NCBI RefSeq assembly: GCF_949628215.1 | Contig: NC_134278.1 | Span: 107,179,277 to 107,243,276, forward strand | DNA length: 64,000 nt | From: Phalacrocorax aristotelis | Taxonomy: Eukaryota > Chordata > Aves > Suliformes > Phalacrocoracidae | Reading direction: 5' to 3' | Shown here: positions 37,501 through 49,500 of the stretch, in pieces | Position numbering within the stretch: the first letter of the stretch is position 1 | Layout: each line of letters starts with the position of its first letter | Translations under genes and position numbers: made by a program | Notes under the pieces: model-generated | Told to the model about the DNA's origin: nothing | The model's database searches: none | Seen by the model: only the letters and a program-made list of their open reading frames with translations

Positions 37501-40500
37501 GGGACATTGCCACCTATTCTTAGGTGACATAAGTCCAGTGGCTTAACACCACCTCATGTATTTCACAGGGCACTTCTGCTTCATCACCAACACATAGTTC
37601 TTGCTGTGTTTGTTCAAGAAGTCACCATCCCAGACCTGGTTTTATTCGGCTAGATCCATGCAAAGAGAGGCTCTGTATTCAGTACTAATACACTAGCGAG
37701 AGTTACAGCCCTGCCTCTTTGGAAGGATGCTCATGATTATAATATTCATTTATCATGCACCATCACCTCAGAAAAGGAAGACATGATGGCAGACGTTTAC
37801 ATACCAGAAAATGAAGACCTTACCACTAGTAAATTATAATCTACTAATAGCAGAAATTTTAAAAAGAGATCAACAAATTAAAATTTAGTTTAAAAGAGGA
37901 AAAAAGTGACTAAAGGCTATTTTAAATCTGTAGAACCCTACAGAGCAACATGGGTGCAAAGTTCTTGTACATTGTCAGACAGGTGAAAAACTGCCAAACT
38001 TGTAACAAAACCCTCTGGAAGTACCACTCAGCACTGTCCACATCACCTCTCTATCAGAGGCTGCCATCCCTGCAGCAGACAGCAGAGAGTGCAGCGTGAT
38101 CTCGTGCTCCAGCCTAGGATGCCAGCCTTGGACTCTTTATAAAACAGCAGATACAGAGATCGTGAGGGAACCTACCGGCGTAGTGGTAATTTGCCAAAGG
38201 ATGACACTTCAATCTCACTGGCTTTCTCAATAGCAGCTTCTCAAGAGCAACCTAAATGAAAAAGCACGGAAAAGCAGAATTAGCAAATGCAGTCAGCTAC
38301 TGTATACAACTGCATTTTGAAGACTATTTGGTAGGAGGATATGAATTAATTTTCTTTTTTCTGTCATACAAAATCACATCAAATTATTCCAAGGCCCATT
38401 AACACTGTACCTCACAGAAGAGCACCTAATGCACACCTGTCCTGCCTTACTTCGCACAAATGTGGCTATTACTTAGCAACTTCCAGCTCTTCCCTCCCTT
38501 CCGCTTGCCACACACAAATATGCTTACGGTGTTCGATTTGATAGTGTTAATTAATACTAATATTTAATGGTTGGTTTGATAGCATTAATATTTATACCAT
38601 GAAGTCTTTTAGAATATCTGTTTAGGTCAGGATCTGTCAGGAATGACAGCAAGTATAGTTAATCTTCCTTTGGATCAGGGGTATAGATGATTTGTGGATC
38701 CCTAAAATTTTTCCCGTGACAATGCAGACCCCCCTGTATAGAACATTTCACATCCTGACAGTTAAGTTCAGTCACCTGTCTCAGACACAGCTAACAAAGC
38801 CTAAGGAAACTGGGACACAAGCTAAAAACCACTGTATTAGACAATCCTGTGAAATTCATTCCAGCCCTGTGTTCTGTTGCATTTTGTTTTAAATTGGCTT
38901 TCCAGGAACTGGTGCAGGGCTTGCCTTTCCCTAACACTGGGCAAAATGGATGTTTTGCCCTAGTTAATAACATTCCCAACACTAAACTAATGCAAATATT
39001 TGAAATGCATTATTTATATGAGAACTGTGTGCAATTACCTCACAGTTCTGAACAAATAAGCAGATGTGATTGCTGCTACAAAAAAAGAGTTTTTATAAGG
39101 GCTAGGAGAGGACTAAGCTATCTGTGACCAAATAGAAAGCTTGTGAAATATCAGGGCTGGAGCAAGCACTGGGAGACATTCAAAGCCCCAAGGCTATAAA
39201 CTAAGTAATCTTATCTATATGAAATATACAGTAAGCCTTCAGAGAGGGACTGCTTTGAAATTTAAATTTATTACAGAATGAAAGGGAAAAGTCATTCCCC
39301 AAAAATGTTACAGGATGTTTAAAGCATCGCTGCTAATCAATCAGAAATCTCTTTTTTATATAACCATATCTAAATCCATTTAATAAAGCATGCTAATTTA
39401 TCTGCAGAAGAGGATCATATCTCCCCTTTCAGCTTCTTATCTTACCATAATATCTCCTTTCGCCTCAAAGAGAGAGTGCAAAGCATATTCTGAGTTAGTT
39501 CCTCCACCAGGTAACACACTGGAACAGCTCATATTTAAAAGGTCTTCCACTGTCAGAAACAAGTCAACATTTTACTGCTAGTACAGTAGCCTGTCAGTCA
39601 AATATCCAGAGCCAAGGATTCTGTAATGCCACTCAAAGACAACGTAGTTCAGGGCAAGAGCTTTCATACTCTCTCTTCCCAGCACCTCCCCTCCTCATTT
39701 TGGGATCACTCACTGAGGAGGGGATGTGATGGGATTTGCAGGGTATGTCCTTGGGGTGGGACAGGCTACCGCAGAGAGGCAGAGGTCTGGCTGTGAGGCA
39801 GTGGCTTGCACAGGCCAGTGGTGTTGCTGCTGTGCCAAGAAGGCTCCAGCCAGGGTAGAGAAACAGAAATGAATCATGCTGGAAGCAGGAACAAAACTCT
39901 GCTCAGGACTGGTAGAAGCCACTGAGCCCATCACATTTCCTCTCAGTTATGGTCACAGGACAGGCCCACGAGCCATCAGCTCTCTCTCATCTGTGATCTC
40001 TGCCCTTACTGGGCAGTTCAGTACCCAAAAAAACACCTCCCAGCAATGATCTTTCCCACCCTTGTCTGCCACGAAACAGTTCATCCAGACTTTGCTTTCA
40101 GTACCACAATATAATGCTGTTATTCTGAATCTGTAACATGCAGTTCGGGTCTCTTGCTCTGCATTCTCAGTAATTAATAACTCCCTTGAACATTCTGTAC
40201 AGTATACACATGACGAATCAATGTGAATTTCAACAGGCACAGGGTGATGTACGAACTTCTAAAATGGGAAATCATTGTACCTCTTTGTTGGAAGACTTTG
40301 TTTTCCAGTTCTGGCCATGGTTTCCAAACCAAAGTAGCCTTGTGCACATCTTTCTCCATTAGCAATCTGTCCTGCAGCTCAGGAATATCAGCCTGGAACC
40401 TGGACCCAATATTGATTCGTCTGTAAAGACAAATAAATAAATAAGTATTCAACTACACAATATGCAGAGAAAACAGAAGTCACTGTAGTGTTCACTTTTT

Positions 40501-43500
40501 TCCAACAAAACTTTTATGACACTGGAGTGGCAGGAAGTCGTGTCAGATTGCTTTACGCAATGCTTTACTCTCAGTGGGATAAGTACTATGAGTATTAGAG
40601 AGAACTTATCTCTTGGGGGAACCTAAAATTTCAATACACAATTTAAACCATACTGAGATATCACACTTGGGGTAACCCAAGCTAGCCTAATATGCATGCT
40701 GACTAGCAAAGAGGCTAGATGCCTGAAACAATAACTTTCTGTTCCATAGGGATGAACACTCTTCAGCAGAGAGCAGAAAGAGTAATTACTGCTGAGGGAC
40801 AATCCTATCTGCAGACTGCCCTGAGGAATCTACCAGGTAACACCCTCCAAAGCTCCACAGGTAATATATATATGAGTAATGTAGGATTGGCATACATTCT
40901 CCTCACAGCCCTCTTCCCAGCCATCACTAACCCCTTTTTCACCTTCAGTGGCTCCCACTGGGTCTCTTCTAGCATTTTTTGAGCCATGACATCTGTGTCT
41001 CCCACAGCCATGTTGCTCCCAGTGTCGTCAGCCACCATCCAGAGCAACCTTAAACGCATCCAGCCCAACATGATTTCAGGCAATTGAACACTACCTGCCC
41101 AGTTCAAAACACTTCAGACCACATGCTCTAGGCAGGACCAGTCTATAAAAGCAGTGTCAAAAACAATATTGTTTTTCTTACGGTTCAACGGTCTGTTCTC
41201 CAGGCCCTGGCGTCACAGGAATGACACTTCCATCAATACTATCTGAAACAGAGATTGGGTTTGAGTTTGAGTTTAAAAGGGTGTTTTGGTAACAACTGTA
41301 TTGCTGCTCACGCTCCACCTCACAGGCTGCATTGCCACCTCCCTATTAACACCAACATTACTCCAGTCGATTAAGCAAAAACTACCCTTTATCAATATTT
41401 AGACAGAAACAGCCTAAATTGTTAGAGGTAGCAGAAACATCCTAACCTGCAGAGGTTTTTACTGCCCTGATCACGTGAATAGACACCTTTTCTTGTGAAG
41501 CACTGAACAACAAATACTGAAAATGAACCCCATGTCTCAAACCAGGTCTTTTCCCTCCACTTCAGAAGGCCCAGATATAGCAAGAGGCATGGTGGACCTT
41601 TCTTGAGGCAGACCACACTGAAAGATCACAGCCTTACTCACTTTATGCTTTAAACCACCTCTGCAACATCCAAGGCAAAACCCTGATAAAGATGGACTTT
41701 TCCTGTGAAGTAGCAGGACCAGGCATGCATGTGAGCACACATGAAAATCATCAATGTGGTAACACCAGAAGAGAGAACAGTGGTATTTACTAGGTACCAC
41801 CATGTTATAAATGTAACACTTACTGGACCGACACAGGAGAACCCGTGGAGTAGGTGTCAGTGGAGTAAGTGGCAGCTGAGTATGCGAGGTGCTATGAGAT
41901 GATGTAATAACGCTGCTGAAGAGACCAGACCCTTGCCGAACTGGACTAAGCATCGGTGGCGGAGTGTAGGGGGGGAGCTCATGCGTCCGGTCTAGCAGAT
42001 GATCTCCAAGAACACGGGGAGAGCGAAGCTGACTCTGGTACAGAGTGGCACCGGAGTGGGACATGCTGAAGTTGAAGGAAGGAGGAGGTATGAAGAGAGG
42101 TTCAGGCCTGTGCCGATACTTCTTCTTGTCCTGCAATGGTTTGAAGTTTTCTTCCAATTTTACAGCACTTTGATGAGGTTTTTTGCTAATTTCCTAAATG
42201 AAAACACACAAAACTTTAGTATTTAGGCATGCTTAAATGTGGTTTGCACACAGTTCCCTACAGCTTAGGGCAACAGCCACAGAAAAGCTGTTACCACCAG
42301 GCAGTTGTTCAGGTACCACCATAATAAGCCTGGTCAGTACAGTATCTGGTGCTACACAGAAACCTCAGGGGAGTGAGAAAAACCAGGACAGATTACCCTC
42401 ACCTCCCTCAGCAAGCCCTCTGGGTCAAGGCAGGGCTGAGCCACAGGCACAGCCATAGGGAGGCTGCTGCCAGCTTTTGAAGGCGCAGAGAACAGCTGTC
42501 CCAGGCTGTGAGTCTCCCACACTCTTCTTCAGCTCCAGCCAAACACCCTGGTCACTTCTACTTGCACCAAACACACGCGTGCGCTGTTGGGAGTTACTTC
42601 ATTTCCAAGTCACAGTTTATTAGAAACTTCATATGAGATGTTTTCCAATGCATTTATCTTGTTTGACTAGGAAGGACACATGAGCTCAGTGAAATTACTG
42701 CAGTACTCAGCAGCAGGAAAGGAAGAAAAAATGTAATAAATTCAAATTCTTTGCCTCTTATCACTACATTCCCATCAGCTTGAGTACAGTCCAGCTGCAA
42801 CAAATCCTGAACTTAACTCTCTCCTCTTTCCTTGGAGGAAAAAGCATAGTAGATGACCATTTGGTAAATTCACACACACTGTAGCATGCCTAGAATTCCA
42901 GAATTTGAATGTTAAAAATCATTTAACAATAAATCCCTGAAGTCCACAGAAGCAGAAGGCACAGAATTTGTGCAAACCTGGAATCTGGATTTCTGGGGAG
43001 TGGGGGTAAGGTGGGACGAAACAGGCTCTCAGGTTGTGCTTTAAGAACACACAGAAGCTGGGAGATAAGCACAGTATTAAATATACTGCTTTCAGGTGTT
43101 CAGCTTGTAGATCATCTTTAGGATAAACTTGGAAAGTGAGAGAAAATTTTTGACAGATAGGGTTACTCCAGAATGTCTGCATCATCTGGTAAATTCTACT
43201 ACTACATGAAGTAAATTACTACAATGTATGTTTAGACAACATACATCTTTACACCACGGGTGGTTCTTGAGAATCACATTCACTCAATAAAAACCATGTT
43301 AAAGGAGCATTACCACCATCACCCTTTATCCGTCATGTTAATATGTTCCAGCTTGTGGAAATGTTTTTGATTACAAAGGTCCTGTCCTCTCTGTTAGATC
43401 ATGGCTGTATCCTCTCCAACAGCTGTTGACATTTTTTTCTCTCCAAAAGAATTAAGTTTTGGAAGAGTTTGCCTTTTTCAGGAAAAAATGCAGCTTTACA

Positions 43501-46500
43501 GAGAATTTTGTTGATAATGGACATTCAGAACAGTGAAAAGATGAGGGTTACCTGTAACCACAGGCACAGTCCATAATGATGGTGAACATTTAGCGTTCAA
43601 AAAGGAGAAAGGGGAAAAAACCCTAAACTCAAGGAAAAAACCCCAAACAAACCAAAACCTAAAAAAAAAAACCCAGAAGGGTGGATCCTAGTCTTTGATT
43701 AAGGGCTCATTTTGTTCTGCTCTTTAAATGTGAAAGAGCTGGTATTTCGTTCTCACTAGTGTAAAGCAAACTAACCATCCAAGACAACATCTTAGAAGCC
43801 TTATACACCTCCATCTCCCATGCTGCTTCACCTACAGTATTCCTTAAGCCTCCGTGTGGTTATGCTAACATTACTTTCAAAAATGATTACATTTTATAGT
43901 CAAGGATATTGTGATGTCCATGGGCTCTCAATGCAGAATCACCCCAACACTTCTCTGAAGCTCCAGGAACTGATTCCCATTATCCAAGACTGAATGCATC
44001 CTTGTGGGCCCTGCTGCTGCACTTTGATAAATCCACTCTGGGTAGATCTTGATGGACCTCACTTGACTGCTACATTCAGCTCACCATCCTGTAGCCTTGC
44101 TGAATATTTAGTTTCCTTTTGCTGTTTGATTTTACTGATTCCATGAGCTTTGTGGGAGCTTTTCTGGACAGTTCAAAGCACAGTATAAATAAATGCAACA
44201 CAGCTCCAGTTCTTTGGTATTAAAAAAAAAAGTCTCCAATGGCACAATCTCTTTATAGAAGAAGAGGGAACTGTAGATCTTTGATCTTTGAATGTTTCCA
44301 ATGCTACTGCTTATACAAAAGATAGGACCCAGAGAGGAAGCTGCATGGGTTTAGTTTGCCTGGGCAATAACAAAGACTGCAAGCATAATTTTGAGTGAAT
44401 GAATGTGCATTTAGCCAAACACTGGCAGATTTAATCACAGTCACTTTACATACGCTGCAGAAATACACAAGCCCAAGCCACCTACTCTGATGTCTCTGGA
44501 GAAGATCTCCCACTCAGAGCTCAAGGATTCAGAAAAGACTGTCCCTTTTCTCTGCAGAAACTAGAAATAGAAAAGAAAAATTGTACTGCTGAGTTACAAA
44601 CTAAGTATTGAGAGATGCTGGCTTCCACAGTAAAGTGAAAGTTTACATGTAAAACCTCTGTCTGAAAGGAAAAGTGTAAAAGATTTTGTATATATTTAAA
44701 ATTACTGTGGATGTCTGACTGAAGGGCTGGGATGTGGGTGCTAAATATACAAATGCTATAAGGAGGCACCCATGATGGTATACGCTGTCCCCTCATTTGG
44801 CCACCAGCCTCATAAGGAGAAGGGGCGGGGGGAATTCACAGGAGTATTTCTCTGCATTATACAGATAACACTATACAGTACTTATCCTCCCCAGTAATCT
44901 CTTATCATGGCGTAGTCTGCAAGCATGGATTTGAAGGAACAAGTAGAATCTACTCCTACACTGGAACATGAAATAAATACTGCTTGCTCCAGGACTCTTT
45001 CAGGAAAACAATAAAGAGTATTTCTCAGATCTCGTTCAAGTATTCATCAATTCCCTGTTCTGCCTGACAATTTCAGTTTTATGACCAAAATGAAAGCACT
45101 AAGCATAGCTGTTTTTCCTGTATCAGAATTCCCAGTGATTAACCCTTAGATCTGATGCATGCAGAGGGAAAGGGAAAAATGACTTCATTGCACAACTCTG
45201 AGTCGGCAAGCTTCATGTTGGCTTAGAGCACACACTTCAAGCACCGCACAGTGCCTGCCTGTCTTTGGCTGAAATGAGAAGCACATATATCTGACTTTAA
45301 AAAACAGGAAGAAATAAAACTGCTGAATTTAAGCAATAACATAGAAACAAAGCAGCCTGAAAAGGAAAAAACAGAAACAGTAGAGAGATACTAAATCCCT
45401 TTGTTCTAGTGGGATAAAAGAATATCACATTCCAATTTCAAATGATTTATTTTCAGCTGAGGTCTTGACTCCCCAGCAAAGGGAAAATTAATATTTTCAC
45501 ATGACTGAGGAAGAAAAGCTATGATGCTACAGGCCTTTTTTGTTTATTAGGCATCATTAAGATTCCAGAAAACATTCTAAACTACAGACATTTCAAAAAG
45601 CAGCAGCACTATAAGCAAAGGGATTTAACAAGCACAGCACAGTTAGTGGCAAGAAACGCAGCACTCACAGAGGATGAGCAGGGGTTGGCCACTTTTGGAC
45701 TGCACGGTGGAGAGTAAGTCATCTTCACGAGAACAGGCATCTCATCATCTGACACAGAGTTGGCAGGCTTGTCTTTGACTGTGGCAGTGCTGGCAGAGGG
45801 CTGCGTGCTGGGCTCGGGTGACAGAAGCTTTACAGGGACAGACACTGGCATGACGATGGGCACGAGGCTATCCACCTCTTTAGGTAGCGGCTGCTGTGGT
45901 GGTTTCTCTCCTTCATCCTGTACAGACAATTAAAGGCTTTCAGCCCGAGTGAGGGAGGGCTACTTGTGGATCGATACACTACGCAATGTATGCACCGTGG
46001 CTGAAAAGAAGTGGCCAGGGTTACAAAGCACACAACAGCGTTGCTTCTTGGACTCTTCATTTGCCTTGAACGAAGTTGGCAGATTACTTATGACTCCTAC
46101 ATAGGATTCAGACTCGGTGATAAATAACCACATTAAGCATCTTTACAAGATATCTTGCAGGAGGGGAGACAAACACGTGCTTTTTATCACTAGAAAGACA
46201 GAAATCTCCACCACCCACCTAAAAACAAAGACACAGATGGTGTAACTCTGGTAGCTCTTTGCCTTCCTGTGGTATTCCCCATTAGGACAGAATTTCTAAA
46301 GTATCAGACCAAAGAAAGACTGACTGATGGGGCAAATTATTTTTATGCAGAACAATTCAAACCCACGTTTTCGGTTTGACATTTGTTGATACCTATAGAA
46401 GTAAAACACTGGGGAAAAAGCTGTCAAAGATTCAACAATCCTGCCCCTTCGATTAAAGCCTGGGAAGGCTTCCAGTAAACATCCCTTAGTCATCCAAGTA

Positions 46501-49500
46501 GTCCAAATGAAAGTAAGGAAGACTTGATGTTCCTGATATTTCTAATATAATAAACAAACATGAGGGTAAGAAAAATTTAGATGCTCCTGACATGACTTTG
46601 TAGGGGGCTTTTGTAACATGCAGCTAGAGAGGGACAAACGCTATTCTGTCCTCCACCACTGCCTCTGACTTTAAAGCAAGACTTCTGACCTACAAACTAG
46701 AAGAATTATGTGCACTTCTACTTACACAGGGTATGACATAACAAAACAGCGCTGAGAAGAACAAGTTTTGACAGCAAAGCAAAGCATGGCAAAGCAAGCA
46801 AACGTCAACACAGAGAGGAGAGATCCAAATACTGAAGCAAAACAAACTGCTACCTGTTTGAAGTTAGGAGATGCTCTTACTCCTCCGTGTGACCTCATGT
46901 GACCATTCAGAGCAGGCAAGCTCTTGAACTCCTTCAAGCATATTGAACACATTAGCTTGTTCTTCGCATCAGCTCTCTCAGGAAGTGTTTCTCTGTTCTG
47001 GCCACTATTTTTATTTTCATTTTTTTTAGCATGGAACAGAAGAAAAGATATTAGTTTGGCATGTTCCCTTTGTGGCAGAGGATGCTGTTTAGTCAAGGAA
47101 GTCCATAAAATTTTACAGCTAGATGGTTATGAAGCCACGACTAAGCATGGAGTGAGTGCTGTGGAATACATGGGCAACAACCTAGATCAGCTGCTCCCAA
47201 AATGGGGAGGAGTTTTGAGTAGGACTTGCTCATCAAAACGTGGTCCACAGTATGGAGAAGTCTGAGAACCCACGAGATCTATCATGACAGACCTACATTT
47301 CCCCACTCATGACAGACCTACATTTCCCCACTCATGACAGCAGTTATCAAGTACTTGGACACAATGCCCCCCTACTTATGGTAGTCAACTGTGCTGGAGG
47401 ACACCTCAGCCCTTCTGAGGTGAGACCTTAAGAAAAACAGAAGATCCCTGCTGCCAGAGATACAAATCCAAACCACATATCGCGCCTTCTCTTACAAATG
47501 CAACACTGAGAGCAAACTGCTTCCCTCCTTTTGCTGCTTCCTTGGTTCCTTTTTTTTTCCCTTTCTTTTTTTGAAAGACAAAACATTTATTTCATTTTAT
47601 TGCTGGTGGGGAGGGTGGAAAACACACAAACTTAAATTCACAAAGCACAAAACTAAAGATGTTTCTAGAAGAGCAACAACTATTACCTACCCAGAGCACA
47701 CTCCCCTCCCTCTAAACTGCAGCAGCCCTTTGTATTTCTCACATTTAAATTTAAAAGAAAAAAAAAAAATCTTTTAGAAATACCTTTGTTCTGGGGACAG
47801 CGGCTGCAGTCTGCCGTCTGACAGTTGCACCTGCTATCAAAGGAGGAGAAGGGAAAAGAGTGGGAAAAGAAGAGAAAGGAGTTTTTCAGGAAATACTAAG
47901 GCATAAATGGGGATACTCACAGCATTATGTTTGCATTTTGCATATGATTCTACTGATATTAAAAGCCTCTGAGTTGAGAGCCTTATACGTCTCTACCAAA
48001 TTGCTGCCTCTGTGAGCATGGCTAGTGCAAGTTTTCTTACACACACCTGCTGTTTGAAGCCTTTGCTCTGACCCACGGGTGTTCCTTTTGGAAACAGTTG
48101 ACTAACTCTTCCTGAACAATCAAGCCCTCAGGCGTTGAAAAATTAGCAAGACCACTTTGTTGCAACTGGGTTCCTCCCCCCCAGAAACCAAGGCAGAACT
48201 TTTCAAAGCCTCTCGTGAGGGAAGCAGCAGCAGCCCCGCAGCAGCAGTAGCTCTGTGCTGCTACCGGCCTGGCCCAAAGCCAACCCAGTGATGTAGACAG
48301 AAGTCTGTTAACGCAGTTCCCCGAAACATCCCAGCGACGCCCACCGCTCACATCCTAACCTTCTGGCTCTCCTGCAACCATTTTATTTCCACACCTTGCT
48401 ACTCTCCTGCAAAACAAGTTTGGCTGAAGACAGATCTAAAATATTACCTACCTGAGGCCATGCAGCGCTGGGAGAGTCTTGCTGAGAGCTTTTGTTGTTC
48501 AGATGAACTCCCGAGGGTGGCAAAAGTGTTCGATGAGGGACAGCATTACCTACAGAATTTATCTCCTGCCGTGCAGGATCCTCCGTAGTCTCTGGTGGAG
48601 TGAGGCCAACGTGGGAATTCAGAGACGGCGCTCTGCTCTCGCTCAGGTATTGCTTCTGCTGATCTTGCTGCTGCTGCTGCTGCAGTAAACTCTGCGGGTA
48701 CAAGTGCCTGTACTGTTCATGTGGATCTTGGTAGCAATACTGAGGTACTGCTCCCAGCTGGATAAGCTGCACAGGATGACTTGGATCCTGAGGGTACTGG
48801 TGTGGTTCATGCATAGTCTTTGGATCGGGTTCCCTGTGATATGGAGGAAGTGGTAATTGCATCTGTTGCTGCTGTTGCTGTAACTGCTGCATGACAGGTT
48901 GCGTTTGGTAATACTGAGCTATTTGCATTGGACACTGCCGCTGCGGCTGCTGCCGAGTTGGCTGTTGCTGCTGCTGCTGGATCTCCTGTATCGAGAGCCG
49001 CTGATGTCCCTGCTGCGGCTGAGCGTAGTATTGAGTCTGCTGCAAGTGTTGCATCTGTTGCGGTAAGAGCTGCGTGGACTGCATTTGTTGAACATGCGCC
49101 TGTCCTTGCTGAAATGCAGAATGCATCTGCATTTGCGACAAATGCTGCTGGTAGTCATAGTACAACTGTTGGTGCTGCATGACTTGCATTTGTTGCTTTT
49201 GCTGTGTGCTTGCAAAATTCTGGTGTGTTTGCTGTGGCACTGGTTGATATCTCTGTACACTGGAAGTTACAGGCTGTTGCTCAACCACTGGCTTCTGGGA
49301 CAGCAGCTGCCTGAGTGCACTGTCACCAGAATTATCCACCATCGAAGACTCGCTGTGCAAAACCTGAGCCATGTTATTGACTTGAATTCTCAGATTTTGG
49401 TTAGCAAATACTTGTGTAAAGGAGTCCAATTTATGCAGGACACCACTGGTAATTTTTTGCGATCGATTTTCACTGGGTTGAGAGTAAGAATATTGGTATC

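Larger units (their letters stand above)
31818..38175 (-). other. TRERF1 intron 9 (6.4 kb, repeat-rich)
   Basis: The intron between the ELM2 and SANT exons. It contains a nested CR1 pair (32.2-34.3 kb), an older amniote repeat (34.5-34.6 kb), a TA/TG microsatellite (34795-34832), and a possible LTR end near 35.75 kb. The stretch 35.8-38.1 kb shows nothing recognisable. Confidence 0.75.
38252..41181 (-). other. TRERF1 introns 6-8
   Basis: Introns between exons 9-8 (38252-39445), 8-7 (39550-40280) and 7-6 (40421-41181). No repeat or extra exon was recognised. Confidence 0.7.

Noticed and set aside
41537-42157. 206-codon minus ORF as an independent gene
   Set aside because: It starts at an internal Met of TRERF1 exon 5 and runs past the donor at 41823 into intron.
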